A stretch of DNA of 64,000 bases from Heracleum sosnowskyi (Eukaryota; Streptophyta; Magnoliopsida; Apiales; Apiaceae): NCBI GenBank assembly GCA_030848705.1, contig CM061238.1:28612655-28676654 (forward strand), in the 5' to 3' direction. Made by a program: the position numbers and the translations under genes. Below the pieces are notes generated by a model. The model was given only the letters and a program-made list of their open reading frames with translations, was not told the DNA's origin and did not search any database. Shown in pieces: positions 1 through 9,465 of the stretch (within the stretch, counting starts at the first letter, position 1; each line of letters begins with the position of its first letter).

Positions 1-2
1 CG

Positions 3-427
3 TTGACAGATGAACCATCAACCGATCATATTGTTTCGTTGACAGAGGAAAAGAAAGAAGAACTCACTAGACTTAATAACAAGTATGGTCCTGTCACCAA
101 GAACTTTGTTCAAGGTGAGTCTAGTAAATCAAAGAAAGTTGAGAAGCCTGTTGAGAGAGCTAATGTAGGTCACTTGTCTAACAAGCAATTGAAAGACAAG
201 TTGGAGAAAATTCAAGTTGAGGTTCAGGGCAATAAAAAGAATAACAGAAATGGCAAAGTAGGGATTAACAAGCATAACAATTACACACCTGATAAGTATG
301 CTCCTAGAAAAACATGTGTTAATTGTGGTAGTGTTAGTCATTTTTCTGCTAATTGCAAATCTGTTAAGAAGCATACTAATGTGAAAATGCCTAAGCCTAC
401 AATGAATGCCTCTATGCCTGCAATGCA
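3..427 (+). pseudogene. Copia-1 gag, C-terminal part before the Gypsy-1 insertion
   Basis: Gag forms the capsid and binds RNA in the retrotransposon particle. This piece is open from the window edge for 141 codons. It contains a CCHC zinc knuckle (C-x2-C-x4-H-x4-C, about nt 315-356, beginning CVNCG) after a Lys/Asn-rich stretch and ends in a Met/Pro-rich tail. The ORF runs past 427 only by reading into the inserted LTR. The reading frame resumes exactly at 12751 after one copy of the ATGCA duplication, so both pieces were one gene. The Copia-2 gag matches closely (shared NVGHLSNKQLK and NKHNNYTPDKYAPRKTC). Copies of the family motif CGTTGACAG occur at 1-9 and 39-47. Confidence 0.88.
423..427. 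repeat. Target-site duplication ATGCA, left copy, of Gypsy-1
   Basis: ATGCA directly precedes the TGTGACG terminus at 428 and recurs at 12746-12750 right after the other LTR ends in TTACA. A 5-bp direct repeat is the normal footprint of LTR-retrotransposon integration. Confidence 0.95.
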
Positions 428-3400
428 TGTGACGCCCTCCAAACCCGGGGTACAGATTTGAGGAGTCATCCGACCAACGGAATACTATTTAACACATGCA
501 TAATATATATAAAGACACAATTACCCCTTGACCAAGACCGCATCCAGATTATGGCAATGAACACAAGCTACTACAATCTTTTATTATTACAAACCAGTTT
601 TATCAGAGTTATTACATCACAACTAAAGTTCAAATCTAGACATTAAATCTAGAAAAGCAAAACAACAACTACCCTGCCAATAACAGTGACTCGAGGGGCT
701 CTCCTGACTGCTGGTGAACTATCGGTCACGCTATGCCAACTCATACTCTCGCTTCACTGGAATAGGGTTAGAAAACAACAAGCAAGAGTGAGCCAAAATT
801 GCTCAGCAAACATCAACGAATCATTTCTATCACAGTTGTAAGGATATAAATTTAAGATATCAGAATCAACAATATTTAGCTAACACATGCTTTGTATCAA
901 TAATGATTGAAGTAAAGAATTAGAATTTGGCTTATACATTTTATTCAAATCAAAGGTTGTGCTGCTGGCCAGCCACGCATCAACCCCGGACTAGCTCATG
1001 TCATAGTCCTCTACTGGATCCCAGGCCAATCTGGGCCTTACGTTATTCCGACCAATTACTGGTCCATTTTTAAAAACACATGCCAATTCTATAATAGGGT
1101 ATAAACAATAACATGCTCAATAAGATAAACTGAATGTATAGTAATTGAAAAAGAGCTTCAACTGTTCAGTATCAACGAAGATCGAGAAAGGATCATGGAG
1201 TAGTTTCAATGGTACAGTGTACTCATTCAATAAGGTAATCAATAATGGTAATCGTTAATCAATAACCGTAATTGGTAGTCAAGATGGAAGTCAAATAATC
1301 AAAGGTTGTCAATGATAATCAAAGGATGATAAATAGCAACAATAGGTGGTAAACAATAATCAAGTAAATTGGAAATAAGGGTTTCCGATGCAGATCAAAT
1401 CAAAGAATCAAGAATTTCTAAGGAAATGGAATCAGTTGTCCAAATGCGGTTAAAAGATGGATAATTTGAATTGTTCTGGGGATAACGGTATTCAAGTAAT
1501 CAAGACAATAATAATTTTTATCACAAGTAAAGGCACAGATACTTGCCTGGTCTAAGCTGCTGTCAGATCGACTCTGCTCACTCTACTTTCCCCTTTCCCT
1601 TGCTCCGGGAACTCGATTCTATAATTAAACAACTCATTACAATAAGTCTAACTATTCTCGTTCTACTCTCGACACTTATTCAATCAATAATCACATTTAA
1701 ACAAGTAACCGGGTACGTATCGGACGTCCGGTATAATTTACGATATTTAAAACTCAGATATTTGCCCTAGCACGGGCATATACAGACTATAAAACACAAC
1801 ACACAATTAATATGAACCATATTGCACTTATAAATATTTTTAAAACATCGTCTGAAACTCATTTGAATTTTTAATAAGTCATTACTAATTTTTAAATCAA
1901 AAATCGGATTTTTAAATCCAATATAAACATTTAAATGAAAATAAATCAATTAATAAAATTAATTGACACTCTTTAAATGCTCAAACTATTTTTAAATAAA
2001 TAAATAGGCTTGAAAATAATTAAACTGAATTTTTAATTAATTAAATCTAATTAATAATTAATTTTTAAGAATTAATTGATTAAAAGAATTAACCAATTAA
2101 TTAATAAATTAATTATTAATTAAAAATAATTAAGTTTAATCAATTTTCGGATTTAAAATAATAAATATAATTTATCAGAATTTTTCTGATATTAAAATAT
2201 ATTTTTAAAATAAAAATATGAATTTTTAAAGTTTTTAAACTATTTTCGAATTAAATTTAAAAATAAAATTCAAAAACAGTTTTCTGAAAATGAATTAGGG
2301 TTTTGAAGATTGAAACCGGGTCGAAAAATCGGGTAAACGGGTCGGGAAGAACGAATCCGGGTCACCAAGAACAACCCGCCGGAATCTGGGTTTTCCAGAA
2401 TCCGGCCGGCGTCCGGTGGCCGGACTTCGCCGTTTCCGATCAAAACAAAACCAAACCATAGGGCTTTTGTTCGCTTTTGCAAGACAAACACAACCCACAT
2501 ACACACACATCTGTCCCATGCCGGAATCGTGCCCAGAATTCATTCAAAGAACTCGCCGGCGACGACCTCGGCCGGAAACCCGATCTACTTAAATCCTACA
2601 TGAAACTCAAAGATTAATATACCAAAATAAAGCTTATAACTCATACAATCAAAGCCCTTTATCAAAAACAATGTCAGATCAATATCAAGAACGTACGAAT
2701 CGAAAGAAGAAATCGGGTCAAAACCCGAAAATCAAACCCGACTAAATTGAACTTAAACATGAAATTAAAGCATGGATTCTTGCTAATTAGAACCCTAGGA
2801 ACATGTTAGAAGCAACCAATTGAACGGAGAATCAACAGAATGAAAATCCCCAAATTAATTAAGAACCCTAATTTTAATTCAAAACTTGTAAAATCAATAT
2901 AAAATCGAATACTTACCAGATGATGATGAGGTTGGAAGATTCTGAAACTAGATTTTTGGGGCTTTGATTTGAGTATAAGAACTTCAAATTTGGACTTCAA
3001 TAACCCTTAGAACGAATTGATTGAAGATCAAGAACACAAAATAATTTTTGGGAATTTCGAATATTTTTGAGTAATTTCTGAAGAATTGCTAGGGTTATGA
3101 AGTCTGATTGGTCTTTTTATATTTCTGGAAAAATAATACCCCAAATAACATTTTTGGATCGATATTGATTCGTTAGATCGTTTAAAAACCCTAATTAGGT
3201 CAAAAACACGTTTTACTAAAAATAAGGGGTTAAAAAGGTTGATGATTATCCAAATTGATATATATCATTATATAACTAATGCTCAAGAATACTAGGGCTA
3301 TAACAACTTCAATATTGATATAGAACGATAAATCCGTCCCCTTAAGCAATTAGGGTTCGGAACGATTTTTCCTTTTTCGGATCAAAAATTGAAATTAATT

Positions 3401-3699
3401 TGCAGAATCAAATAGGTAGGGTTAAATAGAATCCCATAACCCTTTCGATAACGATTCGAATACGAAAGACGAAGAATTAAAAATGAATGTACGAAATTTC
3501 AACGGGGCTCTTGAATTATCAAAACGGCTCAAATTTGAAGAAAATTCCAAATGACGAAATTTTTGAAAGGGGCTTCCGACTCACCATTTAGCACATAATC
3601 ACACACTAAATATCATATAATAATATTCCAATATTCCAACATAAATATTTTAGATTAAATATATCATTTAATCAAATAATAAAATTCACGGATATTACA
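428..3699 (-). repeat. Gypsy-1 3' LTR (left copy)
   Basis: It runs from TGTGACGCCC to GATATTACA on the + strand, so on the element's strand it begins TGTAATATCC and ends GGGCGTCACA. It is unusually long for a plant LTR but usual for Tekay elements. It has an A/T-rich block with TTAATTAA repeats (about 1960-2270) and a GC-rich CpG block (about 2300-2600). No coding function is evident in its short ORFs. Differences from the right copy by eye: AAA for AA near 441, A at 848, A near 1147, A near 1248, A near 1566, G near 1772, lack of a 9-bp AATAATTAA-type duplication near 2127, and T near 3151. Confidence 0.95.
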
Positions 3700-3713
3700 T
3701 CCTTCCCCCCTTA
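3700..3713 (-). other. Gypsy-1 polypurine tract
   Basis: On the minus strand this reads TTAAGGGGGGAAGGA and directly abuts the LTR start TGTAATATCC. It is the expected RNase H-resistant primer for plus-strand DNA synthesis, correctly placed between the gag-pol stop (3739) and the 3' LTR. Confidence 0.9.
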
Positions 3714-3738
3714 ATAGGATTCTGTCCTCAGAATCAGA

Positions 3739-5997
3739 TCAAGGAAACAACTGGGGATACTTCTCTAACATCTCACTCTCTAACTCCCAGGTAGACTCTT
3801 CTACTTTAGGATTCCTCCACAAAACTCTCACTAACGCTACTGTCTTATTCCTTAGTACTTTCTCCTTACGATCCACTATCTGAATTGGTCGTTCTACATA
3901 TGATAAATCTGCCTGGACCTCTATTGGTTCATACTCTATTACATGATTCGAATCTGGTCGATACTTCTTAAGCATAGATACATGAAATACATTATGAACG
4001 TGCTGCATATGCGGTGGCAATGCCAACTCGTAAGCTACCTCGCCTACCTTCTTCAAAATCTCAAACGGCCCAACATATCTCGGACTCAACTTCCCTTTCT
4101 TTCCAAATCTAACTAATCCTTTCCATGGGGAAACTTTTAGTAACACTTGCTCTCCTTCCTCGAATCCCACATCCTTTCTGGCTAGATCCGCATACCTTTT
4201 CTGTCGGTCTTGAGCTGTTATCAATCTTCTCTGAATCAATTGAATCACTTCTTTTGTTCGTTGTACTAGTTCTGGTCCTATCATTTTCCGTTCACCAACT
4301 TCTTCCCAATATACTGGAGATCGACACTTTCGTCCATACAAAGCTTCGTAAGGTGGCATTCCGATGCTCGCGTGAAAACTATTATTATATGAAAATTCCA
4401 CCAAGGGTAGATGATCGTCCCAACTGCCTTCAAAATCAAGTGCACATGTCCTAAGCATATCTTCAATAGTCTGAATTGTCCTTTCGCTTTGACCGTCCGT
4501 CTGCGGATGATAAGCCGTACTCATTCTCAACTCGGTGCCCAAACACTCTTGAAAACTCCTCCAAAATCTTGAATTGAATCGAGGGTCTCTATCAGACACT
4601 ATCGATACTGGAACTCCATGTCGTACTACGATTTCTTTTATGTAAATATGAACTAACTTATCCAGCGAGAATCTCTCGTTAATCGGAAGAAAATGCGCAG
4701 ATTTCATCAATCGATCCACGACAACCCAGATGGCATCATGGTTAGCTTTTGTTCTAGGCAATCCTACTACAAAGTCCATCGCAATGTGTTCCCACTTCCA
4801 TTCGGGAATCTCCAATGGTTGAAGTAATCCACTTGGTCTCTGATGTTCCGCCTTAACTCTTTGACACGTAAAGCATTTACTTACCCATTCCGCAATCTCT
4901 CTCTTCATATCTGGCCACCAAAAGTTCGTCTTAAGATCTCGATACATCTTCGTACTCCCTGGATGAATTGAATACTTCGAGTTATGTGCTTCGTGCAGAA
5001 TCTCACTTTTCAGTTCCGTTACGTTAGGTATCCATATCCGAGAAGCAAATCTCAAGATCCCTTTGTCGTCCGGTTGGCTACATATTTCCTCACCTGTCAT
5101 TTTACTCACATCGTCGTTCATAACTTGCTCTTGGCATTTTCGTATCTTCTCCAACAATTCAGGTTGAAACGTCATGGTATAAATCATTTCCGTCGCGTTC
5201 TTCGGATTAATTACTTCGATTTCTAACTTCTCAAATTCCTTGTATAACTCTTTGGTCATCATTAGTGTGTTTAATCTCTCTTTTCTGCTCAATGCATCTG
5301 CTACCACATTTGCCTTGCCGGGATGATAGTTAATAGAAACGTCGTAGTCCTTGATTAGTTCTAACCATCTTCGTTGCCTCATGTTCAGCTCTTTCTGAGT
5401 AAAGATATACTTCAAACTTTTGTGATCGGTGTAAATTTCACATCTTTCTCCATACAAGTAGTGTCTCCATATCTTCAAAGCAAACACAATAGCTGCTAAC
5501 TCCAAATCGTGTGTAGGGTACTTCTGTTCGTGGGGTCTCAACTGTCTTGACGCATAAGCAATCACCTTGTCATGTTGCATAAGTACGCATCCTAATCCTT
5601 TATACGACGCATCACTATAGATTACGAAATGACCTTGATCGTCTGGTAACATCAATACCGGTGCCGTAGTTAGTCTTTTCTTTAACTCTTGGAAGCCTTC
5701 TTCGCACTTTTCGTTCCATATGAATCGCTCGCTTTTCCTTGTCAGCTTGGTCATTGGAGTAGCTATCTTCGCAAAATCTTGCACAAATCTCCGGTAGTAT
5801 CCGGCTAATCCCAAGAAACTTCTGACTTCAGTCGGTGTCCTTGGTCTCTCCCAATATTTCACTGCCTCTATCTTTGCTGGGTCCACTTTGATGCCTTCGC
5901 TGCTCACCACGTGTCCTAAGAAATGAACTTCTTTCAACCAGAATTCACACTTGGAAAACTTCGCGTATAGTCCTTCTTGTCTCAACGTTTCTAACAC
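3739..5997 (-). CDS. Gypsy-1 pol, downstream part: RT end, RNase H, integrase, chromodomain
   Basis: It copies and integrates the element. It has 752 codons. Residues 1-90 are the RT thumb/connection. RNase H spans about 122-240 (D129 in IYSDASYKG, E166, D191). The integrase HHCC zinc site is about 335-378 and the core has D408, D469 and E505 (D-x35-E). The chromodomain is about 700-750 (YVERPIQIVD ... VEESTWELE), which in this clade directs integration to marked chromatin. It is in the same frame as the upstream ORF and separated only by a TGA at 6001-6003 followed by ATT GTG, so its true start is not here; related proteins have Arg at that point (CGA to TGA is a one-base CpG change). The stop at 3739-3741 precedes the polypurine tract by about 25 bp. 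Confidence 0.93.
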   Translation of the reverse strand: MLETLRQEGLYAKFSKCEFWLKEVHFLGHVVSSEGIKVDPAKIEAVKYWERPRTPTEVRSFLGLAGYYRRFVQDFAKIATPMTKLTRKSERFIWNEKCEEGFQELKKRLTTAPVLMLPDDQGHFVIYSDASYKGLGCVLMQHDKVIAYASRQLRPHEQKYPTHDLELAAIVFALKIWRHYLYGERCEIYTDHKSLKYIFTQKELNMRQRRWLELIKDYDVSINYHPGKANVVADALSRKERLNTLMMTKELYKEFEKLEIEVINPKNATEMIYTMTFQPELLEKIRKCQEQVMNDDVSKMTGEEICSQPDDKGILRFASRIWIPNVTELKSEILHEAHNSKYSIHPGSTKMYRDLKTNFWWPDMKREIAEWVSKCFTCQRVKAEHQRPSGLLQPLEIPEWKWEHIAMDFVVGLPRTKANHDAIWVVVDRLMKSAHFLPINERFSLDKLVHIYIKEIVVRHGVPVSIVSDRDPRFNSRFWRSFQECLGTELRMSTAYHPQTDGQSERTIQTIEDMLRTCALDFEGSWDDHLPLVEFSYNNSFHASIGMPPYEALYGRKCRSPVYWEEVGERKMIGPELVQRTKEVIQLIQRRLITAQDRQKRYADLARKDVGFEEGEQVLLKVSPWKGLVRFGKKGKLSPRYVGPFEILKKVGEVAYELALPPHMQHVHNVFHVSMLKKYRPDSNHVIEYEPIEVQADLSYVERPIQIVDRKEKVLRNKTVALVRVLWRNPKVEESTWELESEMLEKYPQLFP

Positions 5998-6000
5998 AAT

Positions 6001-8352
6001 TCACAACTGGTCTGCATGCTCTTCTTCTGTCCTCGAGTATATCAAGATGTCGTCGATGAATACCACTACAAACTTGTCCAAATATCTCTTGAAAATCCTG
6101 TTCATTAGATCCATAAAAGCTGCGGGTGCATTCGTTAGTCCAAACGCCATTACTAAAAATTCATAGTGCCCATACCTTGTTCGAAAGGCTGTCTTCGGTA
6201 TGTCGTCTGGTCTAATCTTCAATTGGTGATATCCTGACCGTAGGTCGATCTTTGAAAAATGTACCGCTCCCTTCAGCTGGTCAAACAGATCATCTATTCG
6301 AGGTAACGGATACTTGTTCTTAATGGTCAGCTTGTTCAACTCCCGATAGTCTATACACAATCTCATGCTTCCATCCTTTTTCTTGACAAACAGTACTGGT
6401 GCTCCCCACGGTGAAACGCTGGGTCTAATAATTCCTTTTTCTAGCAAATCTTGCAGTTGATCAGCCAATTCCTTCATCTCCACTGGTGCCATTCTGTAAG
6501 GGGCCTTCGATACTGGCTCCGCGCCTGGTACTAAGTCTATCGCAAATTCAATCTCTCTATCTGGAGGTAAACCTGGTAATTCTTCCGGAAAAACATCTGG
6601 AAACTCATTTACGACTGGAATATCTTCTAACTTAGAAACTTCCTTATCTATATCTATCACATAAGCTAGATACGCCTCACAACCTTGCCTTAATAACCTC
6701 TTAGCCTGAATCATTGTCAGGAACCTCTTTCTTTGTTTCTCTCCTCTAAATATTATCTCTTTCTTTTCTAGGGTAATCAAAGTAACCCTCTTATTCTTAC
6801 AATCAATACTTGCATCATGCTCAGTCAACCAATCCATCCCTAATATCACATCAAATTCACCTAACTTAAAAGGTAACAAGTCAACATAAAAACGATTTCC
6901 CAAAATCTCTATCTCACAACGGGGATAATATGAACTGACCGCGATACGATCCTGATTAGCTATCTCTATAGTCAACACTCCACTTAAAGGTTTCGTTACG
7001 CAATTCAATCTACGAGCAAACGTCTCAGAAATAAAAGACTTCGTCGCTCCCGAATCTATTAACACTTGTGCAGGAATAGAATTTACTAGAAGTGTACCTG
7101 CCACCACGTCGGAATCTCTCACTGCTTCTCCCATTGACATATTGTAGGTCCTGGCTAACGGCTGGACGTTAACAACTGGGGGTGCTTCAATTGCCCGAAT
7201 CATATTGTTCACGGTTGCTGGTGCTCTGCAGTCCTTAATCACGTGACCTGGTTTCTTACACCGATGACACACGATGCCTATCTTGCAATCCCGGGAATAA
7301 TGTCCCTTCTGATTGCATTTAAAGCATGTGACATTCAATCGATGGCATATCCCTAGATGTCGCTTCCCGCATGTCTTGCATTCTGGTAGTGGGGGTCTAG
7401 AAAGTCCCTGCTGACTGCCGGTTAGTAGACAGTTATCTTGTCCTACGCTTCCGGTGTCTGGTTTCCTAAAACTTGTATTCCTTCCGTGCTGAAATCCCAG
7501 CTTCTTATTTGCTTGCCCTTGAAAACTTCCCTGCTGCTGTCCCTTATCGGGTATCCCTGCTTTCCTTTTCTTGTTCTCCCTCTCTTTCATGTAAGAATCA
7601 CTCTCTGCCTCTGCAATCATTGCCTTTTGGACCACCGCTGCATAGGTGTCCAACTCCAATATAGCTAACTTACTACGAATCCAAGACCTCAGTCCCTGCT
7701 GGAACCTCTTGGCCTTCTTCTTTTCCGTATCCACATAGGTTGGAACAAACCTTGACAACTCCGTAAACCTTGTTTCATATTGGGGCACTGTCATGCTTCC
7801 CTGCTTTAATTCCAAAAACTTCAATTCCATCTGATCTCTCATATAGTCCGAAAAATACCTTTCCAAAAACAACTCTGTGAATCTTGCCCACGTAATCAAT
7901 CCCTCGGGCTCCATAGCCCTACTCGTTTCCCACCAATAACTAGCCTCATTCTTCAGAAAATAGCTTGTATACTCTGTCTTCTTGTCCTCTGTCACCTCTA
8001 TCAAGGCAAAAGCCTTTTCCATCTCTTTCAACCATGCCTTAGCCTCTACAGGGTCTGCTGATCCTTTAAATTCTGGAGGTTTTGCTGCCTGGAAAGATTT
8101 GAACGTAACTGCCGGTGCTGCTTGCTGGTGCTGTTGTTGATGCTGCTGATGCTGATGTTGCTGATGCTGTTGCTGCTGTTCTAAGAGTTGTTGCTGAAAT
8201 GCACGTTGCTGCTGTGCTAATGCGGCAGTCTTTTGAGTAAGGGTATTTAACAACTGGATTACCATCGGGTCCACACGGCCCGTGGGAGGTGTATTTTGTT
8301 GACCTTCTTGGTCAGAAGTATCAGTTGAACGGGTTTGTCGTCTAGGAGCCAT
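6001..8352 (-). CDS. Gypsy-1 gag-pol, upstream part: gag, protease, most of RT
   Basis: It has 783 codons from ATG at 8352. A Gln/His-rich tract (about 51-78) comes from a CTG/TGC microsatellite. The gag domain is about 84-245 (PPEFKGSADP, YWWETSRAM). Two CCHC knuckles are at C343-C356 (CFKCNQKGH) and C362-C375, with a third Cys-rich site at about 325-336. Protease has D433-S434-G435 (LIDSGATKSF). RT runs from about 620, with VSPWGAPVLFVKKKDGS, D703 in KIDLRSGYHQ and the active-site FIDD at 765-768. It ends early at a TGA (6001-6003) just after RT motif E region. All catalytic residues I can see are kept. A one-base change separates it from a full gag-pol of about 1536 codons. Confidence 0.94.
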   Translation of the reverse strand: MAPRRQTRSTDTSDQEGQQNTPPTGRVDPMVIQLLNTLTQKTAALAQQQRAFQQQLLEQQQQHQQHQHQQHQQQHQQAAPAVTFKSFQAAKPPEFKGSADPVEAKAWLKEMEKAFALIEVTEDKKTEYTSYFLKNEASYWWETSRAMEPEGLITWARFTELFLERYFSDYMRDQMELKFLELKQGSMTVPQYETRFTELSRFVPTYVDTEKKKAKRFQQGLRSWIRSKLAILELDTYAAVVQKAMIAEAESDSYMKERENKKRKAGIPDKGQQQGSFQGQANKKLGFQHGRNTSFRKPDTGSVGQDNCLLTGSQQGLSRPPLPECKTCGKRHLGICHRLNVTCFKCNQKGHYSRDCKIGIVCHRCKKPGHVIKDCRAPATVNNMIRAIEAPPVVNVQPLARTYNMSMGEAVRDSDVVAGTLLVNSIPAQVLIDSGATKSFISETFARRLNCVTKPLSGVLTIEIANQDRIAVSSYYPRCEIEILGNRFYVDLLPFKLGEFDVILGMDWLTEHDASIDCKNKRVTLITLEKKEIIFRGEKQRKRFLTMIQAKRLLRQGCEAYLAYVIDIDKEVSKLEDIPVVNEFPDVFPEELPGLPPDREIEFAIDLVPGAEPVSKAPYRMAPVEMKELADQLQDLLEKGIIRPSVSPWGAPVLFVKKKDGSMRLCIDYRELNKLTIKNKYPLPRIDDLFDQLKGAVHFSKIDLRSGYHQLKIRPDDIPKTAFRTRYGHYEFLVMAFGLTNAPAAFMDLMNRIFKRYLDKFVVVFIDDILIYSRTEEEHADQL

Positions 8353-8770
8353 ATCGCTGATGAATAAACAATAATTGGCTTAATCAAACAGTTCATATAA
8401 GAGAAGGAAGGATCACAATTGATATCTCGAAGGTTTACAGATCTTCTCAACGGTGTATGGATACACTCGTTGCAATAAGTAGAATAACAGTTATGATGCT
8501 GGAAATGAATGACAGGGGAATAAATACAGTTCTATAAAAGAGGTTTATCATATATATATAGATAGAGTCAGTACAAGCGTAGAACGCTTCAAAAGAAAAT
8601 ATATCATGGCTGAACCATAACTGCCGACCAGCAATACAACAACAAAAATGCAACAACAACCCGAGGCGTTCCTATAAGCCCGGTGCACTGCTGATTCTAC
8701 AATATGCATCTATATACTAACTATCTAGAACCATACATCCATGTCACATCTGTCTGCTACCGATACCTGC
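8353..8770. other. Gypsy-1 leader between the extra ORF and gag: no gene seen
   Basis: These 418 bp of untranslated leader have no convincing ORF on the minus strand. Short AT repeats (TATATATATA near 8551) are present. Small plus-strand ORFs here are shadows. Confidence 0.7.
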
Positions 8771-9322
8771 TCACAGATCACCTGCTCCTGCCGGCCATAA
8801 CGGGGGTCCTGAAACCTCTGCAATCTCACTCATCGCATAATCCAAAATCTGTCTCATCCCTGCTACTGTCTCTCCCTCTCGACTAGAAGCTAATCCATGC
8901 AATCGAGTCTCAACCAAAGTCCTCGTAACCCTAAACCTCATCTGAATGTCTCTCATCTGATCTCTAAGTCTGTCTCTCTCTCTGACAGCGGCTGCCTCGA
9001 TCGAACGAATCCTACCCATCTCCATAACCTGTCCATAAAGGAAATCCTTCTCTCTTCTCACCCTCTGATACACATGGTGTGGAACTGGTGGCTCACATAA
9101 CTGATACAAAGGCCCACAAACTGATGCCTGAGATGCTGGTGCTGGGGCTACTTGTCGGAGTGGAATAGGACAAGGTATCTGATCTCTCCTGACTACTGGG
9201 TCCTGATGCCTAGGCTGATATCGCACTGGCCGAGACGGTCCTGCTCTCTCAACGGGTGTAGGTATCTCTGCTATCGTATCCTCGGAAGGGTCTGAGTCTG
9301 AACTAGAACTAGGGGGCTGCAA
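8771..9322 (-). CDS. Extra 183-codon ORF upstream of gag in Gypsy-1, function unknown
   Basis: It starts with ATG at 9322, about 125 nt after the primer site, and stops at 8771-8773, about 420 nt before the gag ATG. The N-terminal third is Ser/Asp/Glu/Pro-rich (QPPSSSSDSDPSEDT). The middle is Pro/Arg-rich. The C-terminal half (about 85-150) is charged with heptad-like spacing and may form a coiled coil (RERDRLRDQMRDIQMRF). It has no zinc knuckle, protease or polymerase motif, no signal peptide and no membrane segment. The codon texture resembles a real protein rather than a chance ORF, and the ORF is intact. Extra ORFs before gag occur in some plant gypsy elements; I do not recognise this one. 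It could be an accessory protein or a captured exon. Confidence 0.6.
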   Translation of the reverse strand: MQPPSSSSDSDPSEDTIAEIPTPVERAGPSRPVRYQPRHQDPVVRRDQIPCPIPLRQVAPAPASQASVCGPLYQLCEPPVPHHVYQRVRREKDFLYGQVMEMGRIRSIEAAAVRERDRLRDQMRDIQMRFRVTRTLVETRLHGLASSREGETVAGMRQILDYAMSEIAEVSGPPLWPAGAGDL

Positions 9323-9445
9323 TTATAACCACATTTAATTACTACGCGTAATATCCCTAGTTGACCTCCTAATATCCTTACGTGAATTCCTAACTCTCTA
9401 TGTTATCCTGGACCCTAAGTCCTAACTTGTTTCAAATGCCATAAC

Positions 9446-9463
9446 CTGTTGCTCTGATACCAA
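9446..9463 (-). other. Gypsy-1 primer-binding site (tRNA-Met type)
   Basis: The minus strand reads TGGTATCAGAGCAACAGG, 2 nt inside the 5' LTR (LTR ends at 9466 on the + strand). Its first 12 bases complement the 3' end of initiator tRNA-Met, the usual primer of plant LTR retrotransposons; the match weakens after that. Confidence 0.88.
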
Positions 9464-9465
9464 CT

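Noticed and set aside
2270..2543. Open frames of 78-82 codons in the Gypsy-1 LTR (also at 11316-11589)
   Set aside because: They overlap each other in two frames in the GC-rich LTR block, have no homology, and occur identically in both LTRs because the LTRs are near-identical.
4125..4454. 109-codon plus-strand ORF opposite Gypsy-1 integrase
   Set aside because: Antisense shadow of the integrase coding frame, with no protein-like features of its own.
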